Source: Cordia subcordata
Lineage: Eukaryota > Streptophyta > Magnoliopsida > Boraginales > Cordiaceae
DNA: 64,000 nt
Assembly: GCA_028554755.1 (NCBI GenBank)
Contig: JAPTOF010000006.1
Location: 5,512,501-5,576,500, forward strand
Direction of reading: 5' to 3'
The translations under genes were made by a program, and so were the position numbers. Under the pieces are notes generated by a model. It did not search any database. It had not been told where the DNA came from and saw only the letters and a list, made by a program, of their open reading frames with translations. The first letter of the stretch is position 1, and every line of letters starts with the position of its first letter. This document shows positions 1 to 11,559 of the stretch, in pieces.

Positions 1-75
1 TTTATTTTTGGGATTATTTTTGCCACGTTGACGCGCCAGGAATGAAATTTAATAGAAGGGAAAATCTACATTTTT
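1..75 (-). promoter_or_regulatory. Distal promoter remnant of a third H2B copy (partial)
   Basis: The first bases match, in order, the distal upstream region of both H2B genes in this window: a T-rich stretch ending in GGGAT, then GCCACGT, then GACGCGCCAGGAA, GTGAAAT-like sequence and AATAGAAGGGAAAA. The same series lies at about 5348-5460 upstream of the first H2B gene and at about 10030-10090 upstream of the second. The inference is that another minus-strand H2B gene, or its remnant, lies just left of the window. The gene itself is not visible. Confidence 0.5.
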
Positions 76-296
76 TTTTCTTTTACAAGAGCAGTGTTAG
101 TGCAAAGTACGGATTTTAATATTCATTTATATTATCAAATTTTATAATTATTAATACTATAAATGGTACTTTACATCCATCAATTTATGTATACTAATAT
201 ATTTCGTATTGTTACAATAAATTATTATGACATATATGCCATTGAGTAAAAATATTGTGTATTTTGTATTGTTAAAACAAGTTATTATGTATTTCG

Positions 297-339
<43 letters not shown>

Positions 340-429
340 AAGTTCATAATCTATTAAAAAAAGAAAATTCAGTCATTATCTTACGCTGGAAAACTCCTTT
401 TGAGAAATTTCTTCTAAAAAACTCTCTCT
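76..429. other. AT-rich intergenic DNA with an AT microsatellite
   Basis: No gene seen. An (AT)n tract runs at about 301-334. Confidence 0.6.
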
Positions 430-1166
430 AGAAAACTCCATTGAAGGAAATTTTTCTTCAACCTCGACCTTTGCTTGGCAGCCTTTTTCTTTTTCTTGTT
501 ATTTTCCTCCTTTCTTTGGGTTTTCTTCTTATGTGTGACACTTCTATTTAGTATGGTGTTTTATGGTCTTTTACCTAGATATCTATTATAGGATATTTTT
601 CTACCAAATTTAAAATAATGATACCATATTTTAGAGTATTGGGAGTTTATTCGATTTCTTATTTCAACTACTTGGATTCTTGCCTTCATCACTATAAGTT
701 TAGCCACTCATCTCCTCCCCTCCCCTCATTTTGTTCCCACGATAGTTGGTGTTCTGTTTTTGAAACTACAAGTTTGTGTTTGCTTTGAGGACGGGCTCAA
801 CTAGGTTTGTATCCATCCTCGCGATGTTCAAGCCGGTGATCTCGCTTCTCATCATTTGATTGCATGGTTTTGGTTTACCACTTGCATTGGTATTTCGGAA
901 GTGTTACAATATGTGTGTGACGTACTTTGTAAAGATATTAGGTGGATTTATTTGTTTGGGTTAAGCATAGAGATGTATATTTCACAGAAGTTTGTTAACG
1001 ATAAAAGATGGTGTTTCTACTATAATTTCAGTTTTGCCTTTATCCTTGTAAAGTTTTTAGTTTTATGTTGCCAATTTTATGTACTTTATGGCCAAATCTC
1101 TCTAGTCTGACTATGTATTTTATATTATTAATAAAGTTTATTTGTTTTATGACCCAAAAAAAAAAG
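430..1166 (+). mobile_element. Possible 3' end of a LINE-type retrotransposon
   Basis: The stretch ends with an AATAAAG signal at about 1130 followed by a short A-run at 1155-1166, as expected of a reverse-transcribed tail. It has a higher GC content than its surroundings (C-rich at 700-730), and the frames are broken. No reverse transcriptase motif is visible, so only the 3' region would be present. It could instead be a processed transcript of another kind. The call rests on the tail and the compositional change alone. Confidence 0.25.
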
Positions 1167-3239
1167 ATAAAACAATTAAAACCATAAATTAGATTTTGAG
1201 AAATAAAAAATTTTATATATCTTATTAAAATTCCGTATTTTCATTCTCTATAATTTAAATAGAAAAAAGGAATGGCACACATTGTATGATTCATAATTAT
1301 CTTATAATTGAATTATATTTGTTAGGAGTTTTTAATTTGGTTAATGAATCTTAAGAAATATAGAAAATAATAAATAAATTTAGCCCATTCTATTCATTGT
1401 TTTATTTTTAGTGAAATGCACGAGGAGAATAAGATGGGCCTCAATAGCCAGAAACAACAAATGAAAGCTAAAGTGAAATCAACATTGAAGAATTAATTAA
1501 AGAAGTACATAAAATATTACAACTTTAAAGCAAATTAGTATGTGACCTGTATGATTGACGTGTTTTGACATAAATTTAATATTATCAATGATATAAGTAA
1601 TTTATTGTGTGAATCAATCTTAAAATAACTTGATTATAATTAAGTATAAGATAAAAAAAATTGCAAAAAAAAGAAAAGTTTTCATTGAAAATTTGAAATG
1701 GAAGTTTTTTTTTTTTAATTGTTGTGTTTACCACATGGCAGAACGTGATGCTTTAAAAATTTGGAAAAAGCAAATATGAGATTTAAGATTGTTGCTTTAG
1801 TATATAATACTAGTATAAGACTCGTGTGATGCATTGGATTTAATTATAATTTGATATTATTAAATTCTATAGCTAATAATATTATAAACAGTATTTTTTG
1901 TGATTAATTATTTGTATTTAAAATGATATAATTCCTGGTTTTTAAATAAATTATTGTAATTATGTACACTGATGAGTAACAAATTACTAAAAAAATATTA
2001 TATGGTAGACATGTGACATTGCATATATGTAAAAAGTTGTGCAAAACTTGATTAGAAACGATTAAATGTAAAAATTTATAGATCAAGTATTGAATTATTG
2101 ATGATGGCAAATGGAAAAAAAAAAATTAAACCCACAACTTGAAAATGAAAATTGAAGTGTTTCGTTCGAGGTCTGTAAATTGCCAGTACTTATATCCTGG
2201 AAAGTTAAACCTTTCATCAACGCTCTACTTATGCCAATACTTCACCAAATGTCTCATCATGCTTTTAAGATAGGATCTTTAACTTCAAGGTTACAATGCT
2301 ATTATTTTAATCCAAACTATATTTTGAAGTTTCACTCATTGAACTTTCCAAGTGTCTGGGTATCAGTTGGACCCAGGATTGGTTCTCATGTTCTGTGCAA
2401 ATCATAAACAATTTGAAACAGCTACATTTATCTGAATTAGTCCATTTAAAGTTTGGTTCGATAATTGAGTTTTTCCAATAAATGATCACCCTAAATTTGA
2501 ATTAGTCCATTTAAAGTTCGGTTCGATAATTGGGTTTTCCCAATAAATAATCAACCCTAAATATACGGGTTTGTACGTAATGAATTCACAAAATGGTTAT
2601 GCCTTACCCATTGAAACCTACATCAGCATCCTGTGACTGGTAAAATTCATTTGGCTTTGAAATATTTACATCCTCAAATTCATTATCATCTTTTCTCAAT
2701 GTCAATGCCACAACAGAATATTTTCGACCGTTTGATCTGTTAATTATTTTGAATCCTCTAAGCCTTCACCAGTTGCCATCAAAATCAAACGCTGATCATT
2801 AGATGGTTGATCGATGAATACCTGCAACTTTTTTCCTTGTAGAATTCCTTGAGTCATATGCCGGTTCATATCTCTAAATTAAAGCTTTCATGTTCTCTTA
2901 TTTGAATTAGTTAACTACTACTGTATGCAGCATGTTGAATAATACACAAGTGTTCAAGTTAGGTTATTGGAATTAAATTGCTTGATTATATAGGAAATAA
3001 TCAGGAAAATCGCTATATATATTTATATGCATTATTTCTAAGAATGTCATTCTTTTATTATTGGCAGCATCAAGTAGCTTTGGAGAATAAGTTTTAAAAG
3101 GAGGTTTTTATTTTGTTAACAAACCAGATAAGATAAGTTGGATACTCCATCCAAACCACCTCCCAGAAGCCACCAGGGTTACTAAATTCACTTTTGACAC
3201 CGTTTTCTTGACTATCTCTTTGAGTTATACCGGTGATGC
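1167..3239. other. Intergenic DNA, no gene seen
   Basis: AT-rich with no coding region I can support. It contains a 66-base tandem duplication at 2433-2565 (listed separately). Confidence 0.5.
2433..2565. repeat. 66-bp direct tandem duplication
   Basis: Two adjacent copies start with GAATTAGTCCATTTAAAGTT at 2433 and 2499 and run through a shared GGTTCGATAATTG core to AATAAATNATCA. They differ at a few positions. Confidence 0.8.
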
Positions 3240-4477
3240 GGTAAATAGTTGTGGTTGGGGCTTGTGTTGTGAACTGTGAATTTATAGAATTACATGTTAA
3301 CCCCTGGAGCTATGACACCCATATGGCCGGTGAGACTGCCTGGTATTTTGAAAAGTGATGTGATAACTGTGCCCGTAGGTGGGAGATGGATCACCGTACG
3401 GAGGTGTGGGGCTGCAGGTGGCTGTACTGTGCCTAGGTCGGTGGGAGATGGATCACCAAACCGGAAGGGGCCTAGCAGGGAGGTCTAGGCCCAGTGTTTA
3501 TGTGAACGACTTAGAAGTATATTATATATCACGGTTCCAGGGGAATTCCTTGTGATTTCTTTGTGAATTATATTCTTGAAATGGTTGTAAATGGCCTATA
3601 TGGTATGGGAAATGTTAATCCTGAGTCATGTCGTCTATTAATTTTCTGGTTTGAACGGTAAAGTGTGTATTCCATCTTGCTTTCCTTTGTATGGTTATTA
3701 GGTGCACGTGTTGTGATGGTTTGTCCTGTTTTCTTGTCCTAGGACGACCCTAAGCCTGACTCTGGGGTGTTCTTCTTATTGAGCTTGTTTGGCTCATATC
3801 TTATTTTACCTTGCAAAGGATGGAGAGGCTGGATCACGAGGAGAGGACTAGCCATAGGATTTGGGTCACACCTGTTTTGATGATTTTTATCATCGTCTAG
3901 GATAGCCAATGTAATATAAATTTTGGTGTGGTTTCTAGTATGATGTAAATCCTTGAGTACAGTTTGTGTGAATGTAATCTCGACTTTGTTGAATGATTAT
4001 TTTTGGTGGAATGTGAATTCCATGTTTTAGGCTATTTTGGAATATATGTACAAATTTACACTATATTTAGGTGTCTTCTTGCTTGCCTTGCAAGCTTACA
4101 CCTGCGGCATGTTATGTCGGGGGCTAGTATTGGTAGCGGGGTGTGACATAGGTAGAGACGAGATCACAAGAAGAGAACCAGGCATAGGATTTTGGTCATG
4201 CCTGTTTTGATGAGTTTTGTTATCGTCTAAGATAGTCAATGTAATATAAATTTTGGTGTGATTTTTAGTATGACGTAAATCTTTGATTACAACTTGTGTG
4301 AATATGATCTCGACTTTGTTGAATGATTATTTTTGGTGAAATATAAATACCATATTTCAGGCCATTCCTATATATATGTACAAGTTTATTGTATTTAGGC
4401 GCCTACTTACTTGTCTTGCGGACTTATGTTTGTAACATGTCACCCCAAGGCTAGTATTGGTAGCAGGCGGTGTGACA
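3240..4477. mobile_element. LTR-retrotransposon-like remnant with a duplicated end
   Basis: A GC-richer island in AT-rich DNA. Its right part is a tandem duplication: about 3822-4148 and 4150-4477 align along their length, and both end in GCTAGTATTGGTAGC followed by GTGTGACA, which resembles the TGACA-type end of some plant Ty3-like LTRs. No primer-binding site, gag or pol coding sequence is visible, so this would be a solo or partial LTR at most. The left boundary is approximate. Confidence 0.4.
3822..4477. repeat. Tandem duplication, unit about 328 bp
   Basis: Both units share GATCACRAGRAGAGRAC near the start, TAATATAAATTTTGGTGTG in the middle, TCTCGACTTTGTTGAATGAT further on, and the terminal GTGTGACA. 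The divergence visible by eye suggests the duplication is not recent. Confidence 0.8.
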
Positions 4478-4657
4478 ATATCCCAACAAATATATATATA
4501 TAATATCATCGAAAAATTAAGGAAGCAAATTTAATACGAAAAATTTAAACTTTCATTGATTAATGACTAACAGATGACTAGATAAAAAAAAAAAAGCCCT
4601 AAAAAGCAGCCTTCTTTTTACATCAAACATAATCTAAAATTCGAAACCCTAATTTTC

Positions 4658-5104
4658 TTAAGAGCTAGTAAATTTAGTGACGGCCTTGGTGCCTTCAGAG
4701 ACGGCGTGCTTAGCCAATTCACCCGGCAACACCAAGCGGACAGCGGTCTGGATCTCCCGAGACGTGATGGTAGGCTTCTTGTTGTACCTGGCGAGGCGAG
4801 AAGCTTCCTGAGCGAGCTTCTCGAAGATGTCGTTGATGAAGCTGTTCATGATCCCCATGGCCTTGCTTGAGATACCGATGTCTGGGTGCACCTGTTTCAG
4901 CACCTTGAAGATGTAGATCTTGTACGTCTCCACGCTCTTCTTCACGCGCTTCTTCCTCTTGTCTCCGGCTGCGGCGGCTCCGCCCTCTTTCGGCAGTTTC
5001 TTGCCGGCTTTTGGCTTCTTCTCCGCCGGTGCTTTCTCGGCTGCTGGGGCCTTCTCAGCGGCGGGTTTCTTCTCTGCTGGCTTCTTCTCTGCTTTTGGGG
5101 CCAT
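4658..5104 (-). CDS. H2B: Histone H2B (copy 1)
   Basis: Encodes core histone H2B, which pairs with H2A in the nucleosome octamer in the nucleus. The 148-residue product has the usual plant form: a Lys/Ala/Pro-rich N-terminal tail (about residues 1-57, with repeated EKAPA and EKKP blocks), then the histone fold (about 58-145) beginning at [19 protein letters not shown]. The C-terminus AVTKFTSS carries the lysine (Lys144) that corresponds to the conserved mono-ubiquitination site. Length and start match the family; the ATG is followed by Ala-Pro-Lys, as usual. The gene has one exon, as is common for plant core histones. It differs from copy 2 only at residues 50 (Arg here, Lys there) and 54 (Val here, Leu there), although codons differ at many third positions, which indicates purifying selection. 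Confidence 0.97.
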   Translation of the reverse strand: MAPKAEKKPAEKKPAAEKAPAAEKAPAEKKPKAGKKLPKEGGAAAAGDKRKKRVKKSVETYKIYIFKVLKQVHPDIGISSKAMGIMNSFINDIFEKLAQEASRLARYNKKPTITSREIQTAVRLVLPGELAKHAVSEGTKAVTKFTSS

Positions 5105-5189
5105 CTCTAGAGAGGAACAGAAAATTTTTTTTTTTTCCTTTTTGTTGTTCTTTTTTTTTTTTAAGAGACGAAGCTTTGCTGTGTGGACA

Positions 5190-5425
5190 AGGGATTGGTT
5201 GTGTTTATGTAGTGTCTCATAGGTGGGATTTGATTGGTCTGTTTAGTTTGACGCGGATTGAGGATGTGAGCCGTTGACATTGATACGTAATGACGGTGGA
5301 GATTGAATGTAAACGGGGATTGTTTGGAAATTGAAGTTGGTGCGCTTTTATTTTTGGGATTTCCTGTCGTTTCACGTTTGGGTGGCAGTTGTTATCAAAT
5401 GGCCACGTGGACGCGCCAGGAAGTG
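5190..5425 (-). promoter_or_regulatory. Promoter of H2B copy 1
   Basis: Read on the minus strand, the elements are: a weak TATA-like TACATAAA (5213-5220), CCAAT boxes (as ATTGG at about 5193-5198 and 5232-5237), and a near-copy of the plant histone octamer (CGCGGATT at 5252-5259, overlapping TGACG). A conserved GACGCGCCA block lies at 5410-5418. The octamer is known from plant S-phase histone promoters; here its last base differs from the usual CGCGGATC. Confidence 0.65.
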
Positions 5426-5429
5426 AAAT

Positions 5430-7376
5430 TTTCTGCTGTTGGTTAATAGGAGGGAAAAATCATATTAATCTTTTTCTTTTATATGAGATTGAAAAATTGG
5501 ATAGTCACGTATATTTAGCTATTGCTATAGTCGAAATTTTTCTAGCACATTTTGATATTTGATGTTTTTGTAGGGCAATGGGAGAAGCCCTAGAGAATGA
5601 ATACAATTTGAGGTTCGATCCAAATATTACTCTCCATGTCCTTTGTTTATTTAAAATCCATCAATTTTTCATTCAATTGAAGTTGGTCGATAATTATTAA
5701 AACAATAATTGAGTTGGACCATAACGAGAATGAGGCTACTTCGTCAACCAAAAATATAGCAGATTTGATTTCGGTCTGGAGTTAAAAAGATTTTGTGAAT
5801 TAACTTTTTTCTTTTTACATCATCGACGCTACAACAAGCAGGGTAAAAAAGTTTTGGAAGAAAAGATTGAAGAACTTGATCGAGTCAGGTATGATATGTT
5901 TAACTTTCAATTAATTTACATATTTGAACGATTCCTTTTCTTGTACATTTATTGAGTATTTGAATCTTTATTGCTATCTCTAATTTCGATGAAAATTCTT
6001 GGTGGTAGGCTTTCTTTGCAGCCAGAAGTTGCCAATTCCCGTTACTTTTTCGCACAACAAGGGGTGCGTAGGTGTTGTCGTCAAATAGTTCTCAGCATTA
6101 ATGAACTTTGATGCATAAAATTGGAGGATTACGTCATGTTTGATTCGAGGGATTTCACAATAGTGTTGTAAATAAGATGTAAAATCAGCATAATGTTCCA
6201 GTTGATTTGGAGAGTTCAGCTCCTTTTTTTTTTTTTTTTATGGTGGTGCATCTGTTAGTAATGTTTCCAGACTGTTGATAACTATCTCTGCTTTCTTCTT
6301 TGACGTGAAGATATCTTGTGCCCAGGTCATCCAGAGAAGAAATTAAGAAGTTAGTGTAAGCTTACTCCAATTTTCTTTAGTTTCTAATCGTATTTTCTTG
6401 CATTTCATGGGCTATATTGGTCTATTGTTAGGTACACTTAGTTTCTTAATATCCTTTATCCTTTTTCTTCTTAAATTTACTGTATTCTTATCTTTTCTCT
6501 TTTGAGATCACTAGAGATTTTGTTTCGTTCCCGAGATTTGCATAATTTGGGTGAAATATATCTTGGAATTTCCTCATAAACCATTTGATTATTATTTCCG
6601 TGCCGTCTCCTGTCATTTTCTCAAGGGGAACCAATGGGATAGTGCCAAAGGGAACGAATCTGTTCATAATATCGTAACATTGCAGATCAAGATCCGACAG
6701 TTGTATGCTGTTAACACATTTATGATGAAATGACATAGACGATTGACAATCACTGGAATCAGCTTATTATTTTACAACGTTATGGCAATATCTTGGGCAA
6801 GAACAAGTCATTAAGTAGCTCAACGGGTTAAACGAGTTATGAGCACACAATATTGACTAAGCATCTAATTTCAATTAGATAGAATTTGATCTATCTATCT
6901 TAAAAAGCAATTTCTCAAATTGCAGCCATAAGGATAAGACGTTAACGAGCCTGAGGCACTATTTGTAGAAATGCATTTTGTCCTCCCTCATGAGATGTTC
7001 TATTAACTCCTCTGTTTCTTTCTTAGATGTCATGACTTTGATTGATAAACATCTTGTGAACTAGGAATGTTGGTAAGAATGGCAGCTAAGCATTGCTGGA
7101 ATCTGGAGGATGATGCAGCAAGTGGCCTTTCGGCTTTTGCGGTAGTGTATTTGCCTTGGTGTGTTGTTTAATTTAATAGGAAACTCGATCTAAATATTAT
7201 GGACTGACGTAATGTTATGCATTTGCGGACTAGTAAATTTGGGTGAAACTTTGAATGGTCATATATAATATCTTGTTTATGTAAAAGTTAGTAATATTCT
7301 AACTAGCGATTTCTTTGTGGCTAAAACTAAAACTGATTAATAAGCCCAGGAGGGGGAAGCAACTTGTTTACTTGTA
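5430..7376. other. Intergenic DNA, no firm gene
   Basis: No gene is supported. Two short stretches look like decayed exons around a GT/AG intron: about 5840-5889 (Lys/Glu-rich, ending before GTATGATATG) and about 6020-6087 (after TTTGCAG). They cannot be extended into a gene and I do not recognise the protein. Confidence 0.4.
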
Positions 7377-7530
7377 TTAATGGCCAAGTTTCTTGCAACA
7401 CGTCTTCCACATCCTCTGCGTGAATGTGCAATAAAAAAAAATGTAATTTCTAATCTCCAAACCCGAGTTACAGATTATACAAATAACATATGTTATCAGA
7501 CCCCTAGGGACAAATTTATATAGTGAGCTG
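7377..7530 (-). pseudogene. LINE reverse-transcriptase zinc-finger (zf-RVT-like) fragment
   Basis: The minus-strand translation holds a C-x2-C, then a Glu and FF-x-C spacing, ending in RMWKTCC. This matches the layout of the short zinc-binding region that follows reverse transcriptase in many plant LINEs (zf-RVT family). The histidine normally found before the FF pair is not present, and no reverse transcriptase motif is found upstream on the same strand. It is best read as a broken, non-functional piece. Confidence 0.45.
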
Positions 7531-7840
7531 TTTAATGGGGGCCCTTCGATCTTCATCAGGGCTAAGTCCATATCAACACCGGACCTTTTACAAGTCTTGG
7601 CTTTCGATTTTTCATCAAGGCCAAGCCATTGAATTGGGCCCTCCGATCTTCAATAGGGCCAAATCCATATCCGTTTCGATCCTTTGATGTCCATCAAGAC
7701 CGAACTTTTTATAATTCTTGGCCTTTTGATTTTCGTCAAGGCCAAGCAGTTTAATTGGGCCCTCCGATCTTATCAGGGCCAAGTCCAAATCAATTTTGGT
7801 CCTCTAATGTCCATCGGTACAGGACCTCTTAAATATCAAG
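7531..7840. repeat. Minisatellite, unit about 120 bp, 2.5 copies
   Basis: Units begin TTTAATGGGGGCCCT or TTGAATTGGGCCCT at about 7531, 7629 and 7749. Each contains CGATCTT-(N)-CAGGGCCAAGTCCA and a CGTCAAGGCCAAGC segment. The first unit is shorter (about 98 bp), lacking one inner segment, and the third is incomplete. Confidence 0.75.
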
Positions 7841-8191
7841 TATAAAGTAAACTTAACAGGAGCTCGCAATGTATATCTAGCATAAGGTGAATAATTGAAC
7901 TTGTGCCTAAAATTTAAGCAATGCACACACCTCTCATGATTCTCCAGCAAATTTTCTGTTAACTATCAATACAAAGTATGGTGGGCTGTAAATATACATT
8001 TCATTGCAATTTGCAAGAACCTTTTCCAATTTGAAATTTTGAATAAATTCTCCCATTATATATATGCTTTGAAATACTAGTTCTAAGCTTACTCCAACAG
8101 CAACCCTAAACATAAAAAAATCCCATTTTTAGGAAAGTGATTGGTATTAATGTGCTCTAACAGCTCCCTTATTCCATCTCTCAAAATTTAA

Positions 8192-8740
8192 GGGTGTGTT
8201 TGATTTGTCTGTTTTCTGTTTTCATTTTCATGAAAAATGAAAATTAGAATAGAAAATTTACTTGGTTAACCATTTTTGTTTTCATTTTCAGAAAACAGAA
8301 AACAGTTTTTTACAAAAATAGAAAACATCAAAAAAGTGTTTTATCGAAAAACAAGGTAGCAATTTTGTATATAATTCTAAATGATTTAGAAAACAAGATG
8401 ACAATTTTGTAAATAATTCTAAAAATTTAGAAAATAAAGTAACAATTTTGTAAATAACTCTAAAAGATTTGAAAATAAAATGACAATTTTGTAAATATTT
8501 TCAAAAAATTTAAAAAATAAAGTGGCAATTTTTCAAATATATCTAAAAAATTTAAAAACTAAGGTAACAATTTTATAAATATTTTCAAAAAAATTAGAAA
8601 ATAAGGTAATAATTTTGTAAATAAACATCAAAAAATAAAACATTTTTAATAACTAAACACATTCTCTATATTTTAAAAAACAAAAAATAAAAATTATTTT
8701 TAAAAAATAAAAACAGAAAACAAGCAAACCAAACGCAACC
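8192..8740. mobile_element. Tourist-like MITE (549 bp, TAA target duplication)
   Basis: Terminal inverted repeats start GGGTGTGTTTGATTTG at the left and read GGTTGCGTTTGGTTTG inward from the right. They are flanked by TAA at 8189-8191 and 8741-8743, the 3-bp target duplication of the PIF/Harbinger (Tourist) group. The inside (about 8345-8625) is a tandem array of roughly 47-bp AT-rich units with the core AACAATTTTGTAAATA. No coding capacity. Confidence 0.75.
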
Positions 8741-8743
8741 TAA

Positions 8744-9180
8744 GTTTTTTCAAAACTCTAAAATAAAACATCTATATATAGAGATTTTTTTCATCCCCTA
8801 ATCAAAACCCAAATTCCATCTCCTATTTTTTATAGCTTTAAGATTATAATATTTTAAAATAAAATAACTATTAAATTAAAATTTTGATAAAAAAATAAAA
8901 AAATTTATTAAAGTAGAACTGAAAATAAAAACCCTAATTTATAAAAAAATAAACTCAAATTATTTAAATTTACAAAAAAAATAGAAAAACTATTAGAGAT
9001 AACCTTATAACCTAGGTTAATAGGTTTTGCTATTGAATGACGCCTCATGTATGTAAACTCCACGCCCTGTAATTTCAGGCTTTTTGATGAAATTGATGTA
9101 TTATAAAAATTCAATTCCAAATTCAAAAAAAAAAAATCATCGACAAATTAAAGAGGCAAATTTAAAACGAAAAATGTCAA
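8744..9180. other. AT-rich intergenic DNA
   Basis: Nothing is seen beyond the 3' flank of H2B copy 2, which resembles that of copy 1 around the repeated AACCCTAATTTTCTTAAGAG next to the stop codon. Confidence 0.5.
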
Positions 9181-9297
9181 GTTTCATTCATTAACAACTA
9201 AAAAAACAATTACATAAGCATTAATACCAGACAAGCCCTAAAAAGTAACTATCTTTTTACATCAACAATGAAGCCCTAATTCAAAACCCTAATTTTC

Positions 9298-9744
9298 TTA
9301 AGAGCTAGTGAATTTGGTAACAGCCTTGGTACCCTCAGAGACGGCATGCTTAGCCAATTCACCAGGCAAGACCAAGCGGACAGCTGTCTGGATCTCCCGA
9401 GACGTGATGGTGGGCTTCTTGTTGTACCTGGCGAGGCGTGAAGCCTCCTGAGCGAGCTTCTCGAAGATGTCGTTGATGAAGCTGTTCATGATCCCCATGG
9501 CCTTGCTTGAGATACCGATGTCTGGGTGCACCTGCTTCAGCACCTTGAAGATGTAGATCTTGTAGGTCTCCACGCTCTTCTTCAAGCGCTTCTTCTTCTT
9601 GTCTCCGGCCGCAGCAGCTCCGCCTTCTTTGGGAAGCTTCTTCCCGGCTTTTGGCTTCTTCTCCGCCGGTGCTTTCTCGGCAGCTGGGGCCTTCTCGGCG
9701 GCCGGTTTCTTCTCAGCTGGCTTCTTCTCTGCCTTTGGAGCCAT
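9298..9744 (-). CDS. H2B: Histone H2B (copy 2)
   Basis: Second core histone H2B gene: 148 residues in one exon, on the same strand as copy 1 and about 4.2 kb from it. It has the Lys/Ala/Pro-rich tail, the histone fold from [10 protein letters not shown] onward, the [20 protein letters not shown] segment of the C-terminal part of the fold, and the AVTKFTSS end with the mono-ubiquitination lysine. It differs from copy 1 at residues 50 and 54 only, despite many synonymous differences. The 5' and 3' flanks are also related, so the pair arose by tandem duplication. Its promoter has better matches to the histone consensus elements than that of copy 1, so it may be the more strongly expressed copy; that last point is inference. 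Confidence 0.97.
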   Translation of the reverse strand: MAPKAEKKPAEKKPAAEKAPAAEKAPAEKKPKAGKKLPKEGGAAAAGDKKKKRLKKSVETYKIYIFKVLKQVHPDIGISSKAMGIMNSFINDIFEKLAQEASRLARYNKKPTITSREIQTAVRLVLPGELAKHAVSEGTKAVTKFTSS

Positions 9745-9846
9745 TTTTGAGCGAGAGACAGCGTGTGTTTCTTTTTCTTTTTTCGTTGGTTTCTTTTCCC
9801 TTGATTGAGGAAGCTTTGTGGTGTGGAGAAAGGAAGCGTGGGGTTG

Positions 9847-10058
9847 TTTATATAACGTTTTGAAGGTGATGTTTGATTGGTTCGTTTAGTTTGACGCGGA
9901 TCAAGGATGTGAGCCGTTGATTGAGATACGGACGGACGGTGGTGGTTGAATGTAGAAAGGGATTCTAATTTCTAAATGGCTTGTATTGTAGTTGGAGGTT
10001 TGTTTTGAATTTTGAAGCTCGTGCGCTACCATGAAATGGCCACGCGGACGCGCCAAAA
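9847..10058 (-). promoter_or_regulatory. Promoter of H2B copy 2 (TATA, CCAAT, octamer, E2F-like site)
   Basis: On the minus strand: TATATAAA (9847-9854), a CCAAT box (as ATTGG within 9875-9880), and an exact plant histone octamer (CGCGGATC, 9895-9902) overlapping a TGACG motif. Further upstream, GCGCCAAAA at 10050-10058 reads TTTTGGCGC on the gene strand, fitting the E2F consensus TTTSSCGC. These elements are typical of S-phase-regulated histone genes. Function is inferred from family knowledge. Confidence 0.7.
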
Positions 10059-10199
10059 GTGAAATCTTCGCTTTTTGGTTATTGGAGGGATTTTTTTTTT
10101 TTTTTTGGTTTTTTGTGGTAAATATAAATCCCATTGGTCAAACAAAATACAACTTTAACCAATTCTAGATGGATTAAAATTCATCGCCAAAAAGATTAG

Positions 10200-10340
10200 C
10201 TAAGGGAGGAGAGATATTGAAAACTCAGTCCAAAGGCAAGTAATTCTTAAATCGAGCTTTGACAACCCAATCACATAGGTGATTAGCAATTTTCTTAATA
10301 CAATGAAATCTTATATGGAGGGAAAATTTGACGAACACGT
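10200..10340 (-). pseudogene. Possible RNase H-like fragment of a retroelement
   Basis: The minus-strand translation of about 10205-10330 reads IRFHCIKKIANHLCDWVVKA, resembling the C-terminal helix region of LINE or RNase H-type domains (basic residue, then A-N, then hydrophobic W-V). Similar broken sequence with NELA-type spacing occurs at about 11440-11560 on the same strand, beyond the MITE at 10426-11418, as if the MITE had split it. Weak evidence. Confidence 0.25.
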
Positions 10341-10425
10341 ATTCTAAACTTTATTCTTTTCTCTTTTTTTTGGGTTGAAAAGCTGATTTCATGAAACAGA
10401 AATACAATAGGTTAACCAACCCTCA

Positions 10426-11418
10426 ATTAACGTTTGGTTCAAAAAATAAAAAATTATTCCCGGAATCACATTCTCGGGAATCAAATTCTTGGGAATCTGA
10501 TTCTCGCATATTCCTAGGAATTATATAAAAACTATTTGGTACATTAAAAATATTCCTAGGAAAAATTTTGGAGTATTTTCAGAAATGTTAAAGGATTATG
10601 TTTGGTTTAAATCTAATATTCATGGCAATATTGGGCTATTTTTCAAAAATGTCCATAATTCAAAAAAATATTATAAAAATATAAAATTAATTTATTTCAA
10701 TATTTTTAGTTTTAATTTTTAATTAATAGTAATTAAATAATTTTATTATCATTATTATTAACTTTTAATTTAAATTTTAATTAATTAATTATTATATTTT
10801 TTAATTCAATCATTCATTCATCATTTTTATTAAATTTTAATTTTTTAAAATTTTACTGAATTAATTTATTAATTAATTATTTTCAATAATAATTTTTAGT
10901 TAATTAATTAATTCTTCAATTAATTAATTAAATTAATTCATTTTATAATTATTTTCATTTTTATTAATTTATTATCAAAATTTTCTATTTTAAATTATAT
11001 AATTTCTAGTTTTAATTTTTAATTATTTTATTTTTTGATTATTTATTTATTTATTTATCATTTTTGTTTATTTTATCGTTAATTAGTTTATAATTATTTT
11101 TTATTTTTTAGCATTTTTATTATTTACATAATAAAGTTTTTAGTTTACTATTTTCAATTTTCATCGTGCACGAGAATGTCTTAAATATGAGCTTTCTAGC
11201 TTTTTAAATTTACTCGACATATTCCCACAACTCGGGAATGTAACATTCCTACCTCCTAACATGGGAATGAATTTTAGCCAATTCATGACAATATTGGATT
11301 CATGGGAATGTCACATTTTCATAAACGTTTTTCTATTATGTAAACCAAACATAAGAATCCAACATTCTGTCATGACATTCCTAAAAATCCTATAAGATTC
11401 CGTGAACCAAACGTGCCA
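10426..11418. mobile_element. MITE, 993 bp, TCA target duplication, very AT-rich core
   Basis: The left end ATTAACGTTTGGTTC and the inverted right end TGGCACGTTTGGTTC form terminal inverted repeats. TCA flanks both sides (10423-10425 and 11419-11421). The core consists almost only of TTAATTAATTA-type sequence. Subterminal ATTCCYRGGAAT motifs recur at the AT-rich elements at 44531 and 56836, so these are one family. Probably PIF/Harbinger-like by target size. Confidence 0.65.
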
Positions 11419-11559
11419 TCAGGGTATTGATCTTGAAATAACAAATAGAACTGTGGGGAAAGGATGGACATATCCAATTACAAGCTAAGCTACTAGCAAG
11501 CTCATTCCTTACAACCCAATCAACGGGTTATTAGTTGTCCTTCTAACGAGTTAATATTA

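Noticed and set aside
4886..5277. Plus-strand open frames over the H2B gene and its promoter
   Set aside because: They are reverse-strand shadows of the Lys/Ala-rich histone tail; the same happens at 9526-9863.
7531..7840. Regular repeats resembling a CRISPR array
   Set aside because: Units are about 120 bp with no short-repeat/spacer pattern, and the DNA is plant nuclear.
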